Assembly (NCBI RefSeq): GCF_014201805.1
Contig: NZ_JACHFK010000012.1
Span: 73,697 to 137,696, forward strand
Direction of reading: 5' to 3'
DNA: 64,000 bases
Source: Deinococcus metalli
Lineage (GTDB): Bacteria > Deinococcota > Deinococci > Deinococcales > Deinococcaceae
Positions 1-13,154 of this stretch are shown here, one piece after another (position 1 is the stretch's first letter; each line of letters begins with the position of its first letter). Both the position numbers and the translations under genes were made by a program. The notes beneath the pieces were generated by a model. That model worked only from the letters and a program-made list of their open reading frames with translations. It did no database searches and was not told the origin of the DNA.

Positions 1-951
1 CCGCAGCAGGCTGTCCACGTCCGGCGCCTCGCTGCCATGCGCGATACCGATGCTGACAGTCACGGGCGGCAGGCCGCTGTGGATGGCGCGCAGCGTGGCG
101 ATGACGCGCGTGGCGCGCCGCTCGAGGTCGTCGCGTTCGGCGGTGCGGACCAGCATCAGGAATTCCTCGCCGCCCCAGCGGGCCACCTGGTCGTCCGGGT
201 CGGCGCACGCGCGCAGCACGCCCGCGACGTGCTGGAGCACGCTGTCACCGATGTCGTGGCCGTAGTTGTCGTTGATGCTCTTGAAGTGGTCGAGGTCGAG
301 CAGCAGGATGCCCAGGCCGTCCGGCCGGGCGTGGCCGCGGCGCGTGCCGGCCGCGTAGGCGGCGTTCATGGCGGCGTGCAGCGCCCGGCGGTTCAGCAGC
401 CCGGTGAGCATGTCGGTCATGGCCAGGGTCGCGTAGTGCGTCTTCTCGCTGACTTCCCGGCGGATCACTCGGCCGCTGGACGTCATCTGACCGATCAGCA
501 GCGCCAGGAACGCGAAGCCCACCACCGGCACCGGTTCGGGCGGGGTGCGCAGCGCGCCCACCACGGCGACCGCGCCGACCAGCAGCGCCGCGCGGAGGGT
601 GGCGGCCCGCAGGGACAGCACTCCGAACCACAGCACCAGAAACACGCTCAGGATCAGCACGGTCTGGGCACTGAAGGGCCCGGCGTTGCGGCTCACGACC
701 CCGATGGAGAGCAGCGCGCCCAGGTCGGCGCCCCAGCCGAGCAGCGTGTCCATACGCTGGGCGCTCAGGCGCAGCGAGCACACGCCCAGCAGCGCCGAGA
801 GCAGCGCCCCGGCCACGTAGGGCCCGCTGGCGCCGCCCTGCTGAATGGCCGCCAGGGTGGCGAAGGTGACCGCGCCGCCCACACAGATCAGGAGGGAGCC
901 CCTGCGCCTCGCCTGGCCGAGGGGCGGCCCGCCTGGCTCCTCCACCGGCAT
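1..951 (-). CDS. Membrane-anchored diguanylate cyclase (GGDEF), 3' end beyond window
   Basis: The protein would make cyclic di-GMP from two GTP at the inner membrane. Several hydrophobic segments fill roughly the first 160 residues, then comes a GGDEF domain: the LDLDHFKSINDNYGHDIGD block and the active-site loop read as GGEEF at residues 260-264 (counted from this start). The allosteric I-site (RxxD, five residues upstream) reads D-P-D-D, so product inhibition is probably lost. The frame stays open to the window edge, so the C-terminus is missing. The start at 951 is preferred over an ATG at 960 because a TATCAT -10 hexamer (959-964) overlaps the upstream ATG and lies 7 nt before the lower one. 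Confidence 0.85.
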   Translation of the reverse strand, partial: MPVEEPGGPPLGQARRRGSLLICVGGAVTFATLAAIQQGGASGPYVAGALLSALLGVCSLRLSAQRMDTLLGWGADLGALLSIGVVSRNAGPFSAQTVLILSVFLVLWFGVLSLRAATLRAALLVGAVAVVGALRTPPEPVPVVGFAFLALLIGQMTSSGRVIRREVSEKTHYATLAMTDMLTGLLNRRALHAAMNAAYAAGTRRGHARPDGLGILLLDLDHFKSINDNYGHDIGDSVLQHVAGVLRACADPDDQVARWGGEEFLMLVRTAERDDLERRATRVIATLRAIHSGLPPVTVSIGIAHGSEAPDVDSLLR

Positions 952-1002
952 GGCACTCATGATATGGCCTGCACCGCAGGGCGATGGAACGGGCGGGTGC
1001 GG

Positions 1003-1941
1003 TCACAGTTGGCGTTCCCACGTGACCCACATGGGCTCCACGCGATAGCCCAGCCGGGCGTTCACGCGCAGCATCGGCACGTTCAGCACGGCGCCGCCGG
1101 TCCCGGCGCGGCTCCGGCCCTCCGCCCGGGCCCAGCCCAGGGCATGCGCCTTCACGGTGGTGGCGACGCCGCGGCCCCGGTGCGCCGGGTGCGTGACGGT
1201 GTCCTCACTCTCGACGGCGTGCTCACGGACGCTCAGCCGGGTGCTGGCCACGATCCGGCCGCGCCAGCGGGTCACGAACACGGCCTCCCCGCGCAGGACC
1301 GTGGCGCGCAGTTCGTCCCGCGTCAGGGCATCCGGCGTGGTTGCGGGCGTGCGCGGCACGTCGTCCCGCCCAATGACGTGGAGGACATGCAGGTCGTCCC
1401 AATCAGCCTCAGGAGCGTCGGGGCGCAGGCGTTCCACTTCGTAACCGTTCAGGAACAGGCGCTTCTCCAGCGGCTGAAACGCGGCCGCGTCGAAGGCGCG
1501 CAGGTCGAGATGCGCTCCCCACGATTGCCACGCGTTGCGGAACCCGGCCGCGTGGAAGAAGTGCATGGTCTCGGGGAAGTCCTCGCGCGTCACACCCAGG
1601 AGCCGCGTGTACTCGCCCGCCCGGACCGCGGCGGGCAGGTCGCCCAGCAACGCGAGATACAGCGGCGTGAAGGCGGCGCCGTCGCCGGCGAGGTCGAGGC
1701 GCAGGGCGTCCGGAGTACTGGGGCCGAAGGGAAGCAGGTGGGCGGTGGCGACCACCGCGTTCCCCAGCACGGCGACCAGTCGACGCCGCGGCTCGGCACT
1801 CTGGCGGAAGTCGTCTGAACGGTAAGTCCACAGGCCGCGCACGCTGGCCGTGACCACCCTGGCCACAGCATCCGCGTCGGCATTCTGGAAGGGGCGTAGC
1901 GTGAATGCCGTGTTCGCCGGCAGCGGTTCGGTCGCGTCCAT
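1003..1941 (-). CDS. Tandem-domain GNAT family N-acetyltransferase
   Basis: The 312 aa protein looks like two GNAT folds in series. The C-terminal half carries the acetyl-CoA pyrophosphate-binding motif as HRGRGVATTVKAHALGWA near residues 250-270, followed by the N-x-x-M-x-x-x-N-x-x-L-G-Y block typical of the fold's end. The N-terminal half keeps the fold's length and hydrophobic pattern but no clear motif A, so it may be structural. The substrate cannot be read from sequence. It lies 43 bp upstream of the diguanylate cyclase on the same strand and could be co-transcribed with it. The next gene to the right is on the other strand. Confidence 0.75.
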   Translation of the reverse strand: MDATEPLPANTAFTLRPFQNADADAVARVVTASVRGLWTYRSDDFRQSAEPRRRLVAVLGNAVVATAHLLPFGPSTPDALRLDLAGDGAAFTPLYLALLGDLPAAVRAGEYTRLLGVTREDFPETMHFFHAAGFRNAWQSWGAHLDLRAFDAAAFQPLEKRLFLNGYEVERLRPDAPEADWDDLHVLHVIGRDDVPRTPATTPDALTRDELRATVLRGEAVFVTRWRGRIVASTRLSVREHAVESEDTVTHPAHRGRGVATTVKAHALGWARAEGRSRAGTGGAVLNVPMLRVNARLGYRVEPMWVTWERQL

Positions 1942-2104
1942 ACCAGCATGGTGCCGGGCGCACCCCCGGGAACGCGAATCCGACAGCTAAGCTGGATGGC
2001 CGAGGCTGTGCATATACGCTGCCCAGGCCCAGGGAGGCTCCGACAGCCGCGCTGAATACTGCCGGCGCCCACCATCCGTACTCACCACGCATTCACAGAC
2101 GAGC

Positions 2105-2133
2105 TTGACATGATTACGTATCCGGCGTATTCT
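2105..2133 (+). promoter_or_regulatory. Sigma-70-type promoter of the candidate small RNA
   Basis: TTGACA at 2105-2110 and TATTCT at 2128-2133 are separated by exactly 17 bp. No open reading frame begins within the next 100 nt. The gntR gene downstream has its own -10 box, so this promoter appears to drive a separate short transcript. Confidence 0.65.
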
Positions 2134-2139
2134 GTTGTC

Positions 2140-2250
2140 ACCGGAACGGGAACGCCGTGGTGTGTTCGCAGGCCAGACCGGAGGGACTGAGAAGCCCCCA
2201 GCCCCAACCCACCCCGCGCCCCCGTTCCGTTGTGACGGGGGCGCGCCTTT
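2140..2250 (+). ncRNA. Candidate structured small RNA, about 110 nt
   Basis: The stretch runs from the expected start point of the 2105-2133 promoter to a strong hairpin. GGAACGGG at 2143-2150 is perfectly complementary to CCCGTTCC at 2221-2228, and the sequence just inside both arms also pairs imperfectly, so the RNA can close on itself as one long interrupted hairpin. A competing stem-loop (CGCGCCCCCGT against ACGGGGGCGCG, 11 bp) followed by CCTTTA forms the 3' end and would terminate. No Rfam family is recognised by eye: the SRP RNA tetraloop region and TPP or cobalamin riboswitch cores do not match. It could be a free sRNA or a terminated leader. I see nothing in 1942-2104 between GNAT and this promoter. 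Confidence 0.45.
2216..2250 (+). terminator. Intrinsic terminator-like hairpin
   Basis: An 11 bp perfect GC-rich stem with a 9 nt loop is followed by a short T-tract. It lies 16 bp upstream of the gntR -10 box and separates the candidate small RNA from gntR. Confidence 0.55.
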
Positions 2251-2265
2251 ATGGCGCCCGGCAGG

Positions 2266-2271
2266 TATGGT
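2266..2271 (+). promoter_or_regulatory. -10 box of gntR-type gene (leaderless)
   Basis: TATGGT sits 6 nt before ATG at 2278, the Deinococcus leaderless geometry. It decides the start: the frame is open further upstream to 2251, but that stretch would lie in or before the promoter. Confidence 0.6.
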
Positions 2272-2277
2272 CGGCAC

Positions 2278-2718
2278 ATGAGCCGCGACGCCGCCCTGAC
2301 CGACGCCCTGAGGTCCGCCCTCGATCCGGCCGGACCGCTACCGCCCTACGCGCAGCTGCGCGCGGCGCTGGCGCAGGCCATCGAGCGCGGCGTACTGCGG
2401 CCCGGCGACCCCCTGCCGACCGTGCGCGCCCTGGCGGCCGACCTGGGTCTGGCCGTGAACACCGTGGCGAAGACCTACGCCGCGCTGAAACACGACGGCC
2501 TGACCGAGAACCGCGCGGGGGCCGGTACGACGGTGGCCCGCACCGCGTGGACCGGCGGCCTGCACGAGCGCGAGGCCGTGGAACGCTGGCGCCAGCACAC
2601 CCGTGACCTGCTGGCGGCCGGCGTGCAGCCCGCCGCCCTGCGCGGCGCGCTCGACGACGTGCTGGCCCTGGACAGCGGCGCCCGGCCGGACCGCGACGGT
2701 CAAGAAGAACGCCTATAA
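2278..2718 (+). CDS. GntR family transcriptional regulator, YtrA-like
   Basis: A 146 aa DNA-binding protein. Residues about 18-85 form a GntR winged helix: LPPYAQLRAALAQAIERG, then the recognition region PTVRALAADLGLAVNTVAKTY and the wing GLTENRAGAGTTV. The short helical C-terminus without an effector-binding domain resembles the YtrA subfamily, whose members usually repress their own transcription unit. The stop codon is followed directly by a perfect 15 bp palindrome that also lies in front of tkt, so the likely job is control of tkt or of this junction. The ligand is unknown. Confidence 0.8.
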   Translation: MSRDAALTDALRSALDPAGPLPPYAQLRAALAQAIERGVLRPGDPLPTVRALAADLGLAVNTVAKTYAALKHDGLTENRAGAGTTVARTAWTGGLHEREAVERWRQHTRDLLAAGVQPAALRGALDDVLALDSGARPDRDGQEERL

Positions 2719-2733
2719 GTGTACCCGGTACAC
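2719..2733. promoter_or_regulatory. Palindromic operator GTGTACCCGGTACAC
   Basis: A perfect 7-1-7 inverted repeat starts one base after the gntR stop codon and ends 15 bp before the tkt -10 box, where it would cover the -35 region. Its size and GTGTAC/GTACAC arms fit a GntR dimer site. That the neighbouring regulator binds it is inference. Confidence 0.6.
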
Positions 2734-2748
2734 CAAAGCGAATCGGGG

Positions 2749-2754
2749 TAGGAT
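2749..2754 (+). promoter_or_regulatory. -10 box of tkt (leaderless)
   Basis: TAGGAT lies 6 nt before the tkt ATG at 2761, which predicts transcription starting at or next to the start codon. Confidence 0.6.
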
Positions 2755-2760
2755 GGCGGC

Positions 2761-4734
<1,974 letters not shown>

Positions 4735-4762
4735 CGCTGGCCCTGGCGTAGCCAAGCGAAAG

Positions 4763-4785
4763 CCCCGCCACATGGCGGGGTTTTT
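4763..4785. terminator. Bidirectional terminator between tkt and tRNA-Arg
   Basis: CCCCGCC/GGCGGGG stem with a 4 nt loop and TTTTT on the plus strand. On the minus strand the same stem is followed by CTTTCGCTT, so it can also end the convergent tRNA transcript. Confidence 0.85.
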
Positions 4786-4787
4786 CG

Positions 4788-4864
<77 letters not shown>

Positions 4865-4902
4865 GGTCATGGCGCCGCCGCGGCCGCGTGCGGGCAGCCG
4901 GG

Positions 4903-4911
4903 AGTATACCA
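4903..4911 (-). promoter_or_regulatory. Extended -10 promoter of tRNA-Arg
   Basis: TGGTATACT on the minus strand (TGn plus TATACT) lies about 40 bp upstream of the mature tRNA 5' end. No convincing -35 is visible, as expected for an extended -10. Confidence 0.6.
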
Positions 4912-5001
4912 GGGCGCGGAGTGGGCGCGCGGCCCACCCGGGGCGGGCGCGCCGCCTACACTGACGTTCACGGTGAGAGGAAAGTGTAAGCGGCGACTTC
5001 C

Positions 5002-5007
5002 TATACT
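5002..5007 (+). promoter_or_regulatory. -10 box of the Roadblock operon
   Basis: TATACT is followed 15 nt later by the ATG at 5023, with a GAGG ribosome-binding site between. The -35 is not obvious. Confidence 0.45.
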
Positions 5008-5022
5008 TGGCTGAGGTAGTCC

Positions 5023-5748
5023 ATGACGAACGCCGTTTACACCATGATCGCGCGCGCCCTCGGGAAGCTGGTCTCGGACCGGGCGGCCGAGAGCATGCTG
5101 CGCACCGCGCTGCGTGACCTGCGGCTCTCGCAAGACACCGTGACGGGCACGGACATGCAGCGGGTGCTGTCGGGGCCGCTGCTCGCACGCCTGTCCCCGG
5201 TACTCACGCCGGAGCGGGCGCGGCGGGAACTGGTGGCGCTGTCGCGGCAGCTCGAGGCGGCGGACGTGAAGGCGCCCACCCTCTTCACGTTGCCGGGCCC
5301 GTCCGCGTCGTGGGAGGAACACTCGGACGCCACGGCGACGCACTGGGACCAGCTCGACCTGGACGTGAACGACTTCGAATTCGACGACCCGGACGCGGCG
5401 CTGGTCACGGCGGGGCAGACGTACGACCTGGACTCGCCACTGGGGCAGGAGGAACTGCTGCAGAACCTGGGGCGCCTCAGCGGCGTGCAGGGCGTGATGG
5501 TGTGCCGCGCGAACGGCGAGGTGCTGCGGGTCCGGGCGATCCGGGACGCGGCCGGACTGGGCGCGGTCGTGGCGGCGAGCGCGCTGCTCTTCCAGCAGCG
5601 GGGGCTGCGGCTGATGTCGGCGGAACTGGGCGGCCGGACGGTGTGCATGCGCCCGCTGGGCGCGCACTGCGTGGCGGTCATCGTGAACTCTCAATCCAAT
5701 GTGGGGCGGTTACTTGTGGAACTCCAGCACTTAAGGGCGGCGGCATGA
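5023..5748 (+). CDS. Roadblock/LC7-like domain protein, first gene of a three-gene operon
   Basis: A 241 aa soluble protein. Residues 1-90 are helical. An acidic linker follows (DQLDLDVNDFEFDDPD, about 107-122). The last 90 residues have the pattern of a Roadblock/LC7 fold: LGRLSGVQGVMVCRANGEVLRV, a long helix over AAGLGAVVAASALLF, then strands ending in CVAVIVNSQSNVGRLLVELQHL. Bacterial Roadblock proteins such as MglB often act on small GTPases, but no GTPase gene is nearby. Its stop overlaps the start of the next gene (ATGA), so the two are probably translationally coupled. Function unknown. Confidence 0.65.
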   Translation: MTNAVYTMIARALGKLVSDRAAESMLRTALRDLRLSQDTVTGTDMQRVLSGPLLARLSPVLTPERARRELVALSRQLEAADVKAPTLFTLPGPSASWEEHSDATATHWDQLDLDVNDFEFDDPDAALVTAGQTYDLDSPLGQEELLQNLGRLSGVQGVMVCRANGEVLRVRAIRDAAGLGAVVAASALLFQQRGLRLMSAELGGRTVCMRPLGAHCVAVIVNSQSNVGRLLVELQHLRAAA

Positions 5749-7336
5749 ACCGGACTCCTCACGGGTGGGCGCGGGTGCCGGTGCTGGCCGCGGCGCTGCT
5801 GGGCACCGCCGGCGCACAGGATCTGGGCGCGTACCGGCAGCTGGCCGGCAACTTGGACGGCGCGGTGCGGGCGCGCGCCGAGTCGGCCCAGGCGGCCCTC
5901 GCGCGGCTGGACGCAGCCACGCAGGCCCTGACGCTGCTCAAACCCACGCTGCGTAACCGGCAGCTCGCGGCCGGACTGGACGACGCGATGTCCAGCGCGC
6001 GGGCGGCCCTGGCCAGGACGCCGGCCGAGCTGGAAGCGCAGGTGATGCTGGCGCGCGGCCTGATGCGCAAGGCGCTGTACGACCAGACGCTCGCGCAGCT
6101 GGTGGCCGGTCCCGCGAACGGCACGGCGCAGTTGCAGCTGCTCACACGGGAATTCGGCCTCAGTCCCGAGGGCACGAAGGCCGTGATGACGGAGAACAAG
6201 ACCGGGCACGCGGAGCGGGTCGCGTGGCGGCTCCAGCGCGCGGCGGCCTCGCGCGTGCTGTCGTCCCTGAAGGCCACGCGCCCCGAGCGCACCACGGCGT
6301 CGTACGTCAGCCTGGCGCGGGCCACGAGCTGGTTTACCGTGCTGCAGGACACCGCGGGCAGCAGCGGCCTGAAGGTCTCGCAGTTCGGGGACGCGCTGCG
6401 GCAGCTGACGTCCGGGCAGACCACGGAACTCGCGGCCTCGCTGGGGGTGCTGCGTCAGGGCGCGTCGGCGCTGGTGGCCAGCCTGGTGCCGGAACCGCGC
6501 GCGATCACGCGCCGCCCGCAGGCGTCGGGCGGCGACGCCACGCCGGCCGTGGTGGTGCGCGCCCCCGTGGCGGTGGACAGCGCGCGCAGCAGCGTGGCGG
6601 GCACCCCCGTGACGGCCGGAATCACGCAGTCGGCGGACGCCTCGCCGCTGTACGCGGCGCTGGGCCGCGCCCTCGCGGCGGCCGGGCACGGCGACAACGC
6701 GGCGGCCCGCACGGAACTGGCGCGCGCGACCGTGGCGCTGGCCGACGTGCCGGCGTCGCTGCGCACCGCGCGCGGGTACACGGACCTGGTGTTCAACATC
6801 ACGGCCGCGCAGTCCCGCACGGCGCTGCGCGTGTCGGACGTGCAGGCGCTGATCGGGCAGGCCGCGAACCTGGAAGCGGCCGCGGCAGGTCGGGCACCAA
6901 GCACGCTGGACGCCGTGTCGGGCAGCGTGGCGCGGTCGTTCAGCGGCTGGCTGCGCGTGCTGGTGTTCCTGCTGCTGGCCGCGCTGGCGGCCGTGCCGCT
7001 GTACCTGCTGAACCTCGCCTTCGGCGCGCGCAACACCTACTGGCGGGCCGTGATGGTCGGGACCGGGCTCCTGCTGCTGCCGGTGTTCCTGGAGGGCGTG
7101 TTCGGCCTGCTGGGCGCGCTGGGCGACGTGTCGGGCGCGGGCGCGCTGCGGGGAGCGGCGAACGTCACGCTGTCGCAGGGCGCGTACGGCCTGCCCGTGT
7201 GGGCGCTGCTGTGCGCCGTGGCGATCGCCCTGATGTCGTACGGCTTCCGGGGTCTGTGCCAGCAGTTCGGGCTGATGGGCAGCGTCGGCGCGGCGCGCCA
7301 CCCCACGCAGAGCGGCCTGGAATGGGATGAGGACCT

Positions 7337-7340
<4 letters not shown>
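5745..7340 (+). CDS. Exported helical membrane protein of unknown function
   Basis: A 531 aa protein starting at the ATG that overlaps the previous stop. Residues 1-25 are a signal peptide ending near AGAQ. Residues 30-390 are Ala/Leu-rich helix with TPR-like spacing (repeated ALxRLDAATQAL or ARTELARA segments). Three strongly hydrophobic segments follow at about 401-425, 432-459 and 482-503. The C-terminal tail (HPTQSGLEWDEDL) is acidic. The topology suggests a large extracytoplasmic helical domain anchored by C-terminal membrane helices. No known family is recognised. It overlaps the next gene by GTGA. Confidence 0.7.
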
Positions 7341-9310
<1,970 letters not shown>

Positions 9311-9354
9311 TCCCCGGCGCCCGGATACCCTGAGCGGCACGCTGACGGGGGCGG

Positions 9355-9360
9355 CATACT
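9355..9360 (+). promoter_or_regulatory. -10 box of tsaE (leaderless)
   Basis: CATACT, one mismatch from TANNNT, lies 6 nt before the GTG start at 9367. Confidence 0.4.
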
Positions 9361-9366
9361 GACGGC

Positions 9367-9810
9367 GTGAACGCTTTTCCCCTCGCACCGGGTGAGGTGC
9401 GGACGCTGGTGGGTGACGGCGCGCAGCGCGACCTCGGGGCGGCGCTGGCCGCGGCCCTGCCGGCCGGCGGCGTCCTCTTTCTAGAGGGCGAACTCGGCGC
9501 CGGCAAGACCACGCTGACGCAGGGCCTGGTCGCGGCGCTGGGCTTCACGGACACCGTGACCAGCCCGACCTACGCGCTGATGCACGTCTACCCCACGCCC
9601 GGCGGCGGCGTGCTGCACGTGGACGCCTACCGCGTGCGGGACGTGGCAGAACTGTTCGAGATGGACTTAGAGGCCCTGGTGGAGGGCAGCCGCGTGAGCG
9701 TCATCGAGTGGGGCGAGGGCCTGTATGCCGAGTGGCCGGACGCGCCCGTCCTGCGCCTGGAGCACGTGGACACCTCGGGGGACGAGCGGCGGATCACGCG
9801 CCTGCGGTAG
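9367..9810 (+). CDS. tsaE: tRNA threonylcarbamoyladenosine biosynthesis ATPase TsaE
   Basis: A 147 aa cytoplasmic ATPase that works with TsaB, TsaC and TsaD to place t6A at position 37 of ANN-decoding tRNAs. The Walker A loop GELGAGKTT is at residues 41-49. The family blocks TSPTYALMHVY, HVDAYRV and IEWGEG are in order. The length is normal. GTG start. It follows the coiled-coil gene by 56 bp and precedes ackA. TsaB, TsaC and TsaD are not in the window. Confidence 0.95.
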   Translation: MNAFPLAPGEVRTLVGDGAQRDLGAALAAALPAGGVLFLEGELGAGKTTLTQGLVAALGFTDTVTSPTYALMHVYPTPGGGVLHVDAYRVRDVAELFEMDLEALVEGSRVSVIEWGEGLYAEWPDAPVLRLEHVDTSGDERRITRLR

Positions 9811-9837
9811 GGGCGACGAACCTGAAACAATGGCGGC

Positions 9838-11019
9838 ATGTGGACGCTGATTCTGAACTGCGGGAGCAGCAGCGTGAAGGTGGCGCTGCTGAGTCCCGGC
9901 GACGGCCGGGTGGCCCTGAGCGGGCTGGCCGAACGGCTCGGCTCGGAGGGCGCGGCGCTCCGGCTGGACGTGCAGGGAGAACGGCGCGTCCTGGCGCTGG
10001 GCACCGGCAGCTATGCGGAGGCCTTCGCCGCCCTGCTCGGTGAACTGGACGCCCTGGGCCTGCGCGCCGACGTGCGGGCGGTCGGGCACCGCGTCGTGCA
10101 CGGCGGGGAGGCCTTCAGCGCCCCGGCGCTGATCACGCCCGAGGTGCTGGACGCCATCCGGGCGTGCTCGGCGCTGGCGCCGCTGCACAATCCGGCGAAC
10201 GTCGCGGGCATCGAGGCGGCGCGCGCGGCGTTTCCGGGCCTGCCGCAGGTGGCGGTGTTCGACACCGCGTTCCACCAGACCATGCCAGAAGTCGCGTACC
10301 GCTACGCGGTGCCGGACGCATGGTACCGGCAGCACGCCGTGCGGCGCTACGGCTTCCACGGCACGTCGCACGCCTACGTGGCGCAGGAGGCCGCGGCGAT
10401 GCTGGAGCGCCCGCTGGCCGAGCTGAACGTGGTCACCGCGCACCTGGGCAACGGCTGCTCGGTGTGCGCGGTGCAGGGCGGCCGCTCGGTGGACACCAGC
10501 ATGGGCCTCACGCCACTGGAGGGCCTGGTGATGGGCACCCGCAGCGGCGACGTCGACCCGGGCCTGCACGACTTCATCGCCCGGCAGGCGGGCCTCAGCC
10601 TGGACCAGGTGACGGCCGCCCTGAACCGCGAGAGCGGCCTGGCGGGCCTCAGCGGGGTCAGCAACGACCTGCGCGAACTGGAGGCCGCCGCCGGGCGCGG
10701 GCACGCGGGCGCGCGGCTGGCGCTGGACGTGTTCGTGTACCGGCTGGCCAAGGGCGTGGCCAGCATGGCCGCCGCGCTGGGGCGCGTGGACGCGCTGGTC
10801 TTCACCGGCGGCATCGGCGAGAATTCCGTGCCGGTGCGGGCCGCCACCCTGGCCCGCCTGGGCGTGCTGAACGCGGGCGTGGACGACGCCGCCAACGCCC
10901 GCGCGGTGCGCGGCACGCCGGGCGTGATCAGCGCGCCGGGCCGCCTGCTCGCGCTGGTCGTGAACACCAACGAGGAACTCATGATCGCCCGCGAAACTGC
11001 CCGCACGCTGGGCGCATGA
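9838..11019 (+). CDS. ackA: Acetate kinase
   Basis: A 393 aa enzyme interconverting acetate plus ATP with acetyl phosphate. Signatures are LNCGSSSVKVALL at the N-terminus, the second acetate-kinase motif around FHGTSHAYVAQEAA, TAHLGNGCSVCAVQGGRSVDTSMG, and FTGGIGENSVPVR. The length matches the family. AACAAT lies 6 nt before the ATG, compatible with a leaderless transcript. The gene is followed 22 bp later by pta, making the usual acetyl-phosphate pair. Confidence 0.97.
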   Translation: MWTLILNCGSSSVKVALLSPGDGRVALSGLAERLGSEGAALRLDVQGERRVLALGTGSYAEAFAALLGELDALGLRADVRAVGHRVVHGGEAFSAPALITPEVLDAIRACSALAPLHNPANVAGIEAARAAFPGLPQVAVFDTAFHQTMPEVAYRYAVPDAWYRQHAVRRYGFHGTSHAYVAQEAAAMLERPLAELNVVTAHLGNGCSVCAVQGGRSVDTSMGLTPLEGLVMGTRSGDVDPGLHDFIARQAGLSLDQVTAALNRESGLAGLSGVSNDLRELEAAAGRGHAGARLALDVFVYRLAKGVASMAAALGRVDALVFTGGIGENSVPVRAATLARLGVLNAGVDDAANARAVRGTPGVISAPGRLLALVVNTNEELMIARETARTLGA

Positions 11020-11041
11020 CCGCGTTCCCCGAGGAGACCGC

Positions 11042-13154
11042 ATGCAGACCCTCCTGATCGCCCCGACCCGCAACGGCGTGGGCCTGAGCAGCACCGCGCT
11101 GGGCCTCGCCCGCGCCCTGGAACGCCAGGGCCTGCGCGCCGCCTTCCTCAAACCCATCGCGCAGACCTACGAGACGACCCAGGACGATTCCGTGCACTTC
11201 GCGCGCACGGTCGCTCACCTGACCCCGCCCGAACCGATCCCGCTGGCCCGCGCCGAGGACCTCCTGAGCCACGGCGGGCAGGAAGACCTGATGGAGGAGG
11301 TCATCGCCCTGGCGCAGCACGCGGCGGGGCCCGGCGTGGACGTGCTGGTCGTCGAGGGCCTCGCGCTGAACGAGCGCAACGCCTACGCGGGCGCGCTGAA
11401 CGCCGCGCTGGCCCGCAACCTGGGCGCGGACTCGGTGCTGGTGTCCTCTCTGTCGGGCGTGGGCGCGGCGGAACTGGTGGACGAACTGGAGATCGCCGCG
11501 GGCCAGCACCGCCGCAGCGACGGCAGCGGCCTGGCCGGGTATGTCCTGAACTTCGCTCCGGCAGGCCTGGATTACGGCGCGCTGCTGTCGGAACTTCGGT
11601 CGCGCAGTCCGCTGATCGCGCGGGGCGAGTTGCCGCTGCTGGGCGTGGTGGCGCTGTCGCCGGACCTGCAGTCCCCGCGCACGCTGGACGTCGCCCGCGC
11701 GCTGGGCGCAGCGTGGCTCAACGAGGGCGAGGCCCGGGTGCGCCGCGTGACGAGCACCGTCGTCACGGCGCGCAGCGTGCCGAAGATGGCGCACCTGCTG
11801 GGGCCCGGCGCGCTGGTCGTCACGCCCGGCGACCGCGAGGACGTCGTGATGGCCGCCGCGCTGTCGCACCTCAGCGGGGTTCCGCTGGCCGGCCTGATGC
11901 TCACGTCGGACAGCGTGCCGGAGGACAGCATCACCCAGCTGTGCGCCGCCGCACTGGGCCGGCCCGGCGTGCCCAGCGACCTGCCGGTCATGCGCGTGGG
12001 CACCAACTCCTTCCACACGGCGTCCGCCCTGTCGCGCCTGAGCCCGCGCGTGCCGCACGACGACCCGGAGCGCATGGAGCGCATGCTGGACTTCATCGCG
12101 GACCGGCTGGACACGCTGCCGCTCACGTCGCGGCTGCGCGCCCGCCCGGACGCCGAGCGCCGCCTGCCGCCCAGCGCGTTCCGCCACGAACTGATCCTGC
12201 GCGCCCGCGCCGCCGCCAAACGCATCGTGCTGCCCGAGGGCGACGAGCCGCGCACCGTGCAGGCCGCGATCCGCTGCACCGAAAAGGGCATCGCGCGCTG
12301 CGTGCTGCTCGCCCGCCCCGAGCGCGTGGCCCAGGTCGCGCAGGGCCAGGGCCTGAGCGTGCCGGACGGCCTGGAGATCATCGACCCGGACACCGTGCGC
12401 GAGCGCTACGTGGCCCCCATGGTGGAGCTGCGAAAGGCCAAGGGCCTGACCGCTCCGCAGGCCCTGGCGCAGCTCGAGGACAGCGTGGTGCTGGGCACCA
12501 TGATGCTCGCGCTGGGCGAGGTGGACGGCCTGGTATCGGGCGCGGTGCACACCACCGCGAACACCGTGCGGCCGGCCCTGCAGCTCATCAAGACCGCGCC
12601 GGGCGCGTCGCTGGTGAGCAGCGTGTTCTTCATGCTGATGCCCGAACAGGTGCTGGTGTACGGCGACGCCGCCATCAACCCCAACCCGAACGCCGAGGAA
12701 CTCGCGGACATCGCCATCCAGTCGGCCGACAGCGCCCGCGCCTTCGGGATCACGCCCCGGGTCGCCATGCTCAGCTACTCCACCGGCGAGTCCGGCAGCG
12801 GCGAGGACGTCGAGAAGGTGAAGGCCGCGACCGCGCTCGTGCGGCAGCAGCGCCCCGACATCAGCGTGGACGGGCCGCTCCAGTACGACGCCGCCGCCGT
12901 GCTCTCGGTGGGGCTCTCCAAGGCGCCGGACAGCCCGGTGGCCGGGCGCGCGACCGTGTTCATCTTCCCCGACCTGAACACCGGCAACACCACCTACAAG
13001 GCCGTGCAGCGCGCCGCCGGGGTGGTCGCGGTGGGACCGATGCTCCAGGGCCTGCGCAAGCCCGTGAACGACCTGTCGCGCGGCGCGCTGGTGGACGACA
13101 TCGTGTACACCATCGCCCTGACCGCGATCCAGGCGACGCAGACCCAGGCGGCCG

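Noticed and set aside
2140..2250. Small RNA as SRP (4.5S) RNA or a TPP riboswitch
   Set aside because: Long paired ends and a CTGAGA segment suggested these, but the SRP tetraloop and internal-loop core and the second TPP half are absent.
2719..2733. Palindrome before tkt as an RDRM
   Set aside because: tkt has been listed as a damage-regulon candidate in other Deinococcus species, but GTGTACCCGGTACAC does not match the TTATG...CATAA pattern.
5310..5744. Upstream extension of the frame of the membrane protein gene at 5745
   Set aside because: It lies entirely within the Roadblock-like gene in another frame and would bury the signal peptide.
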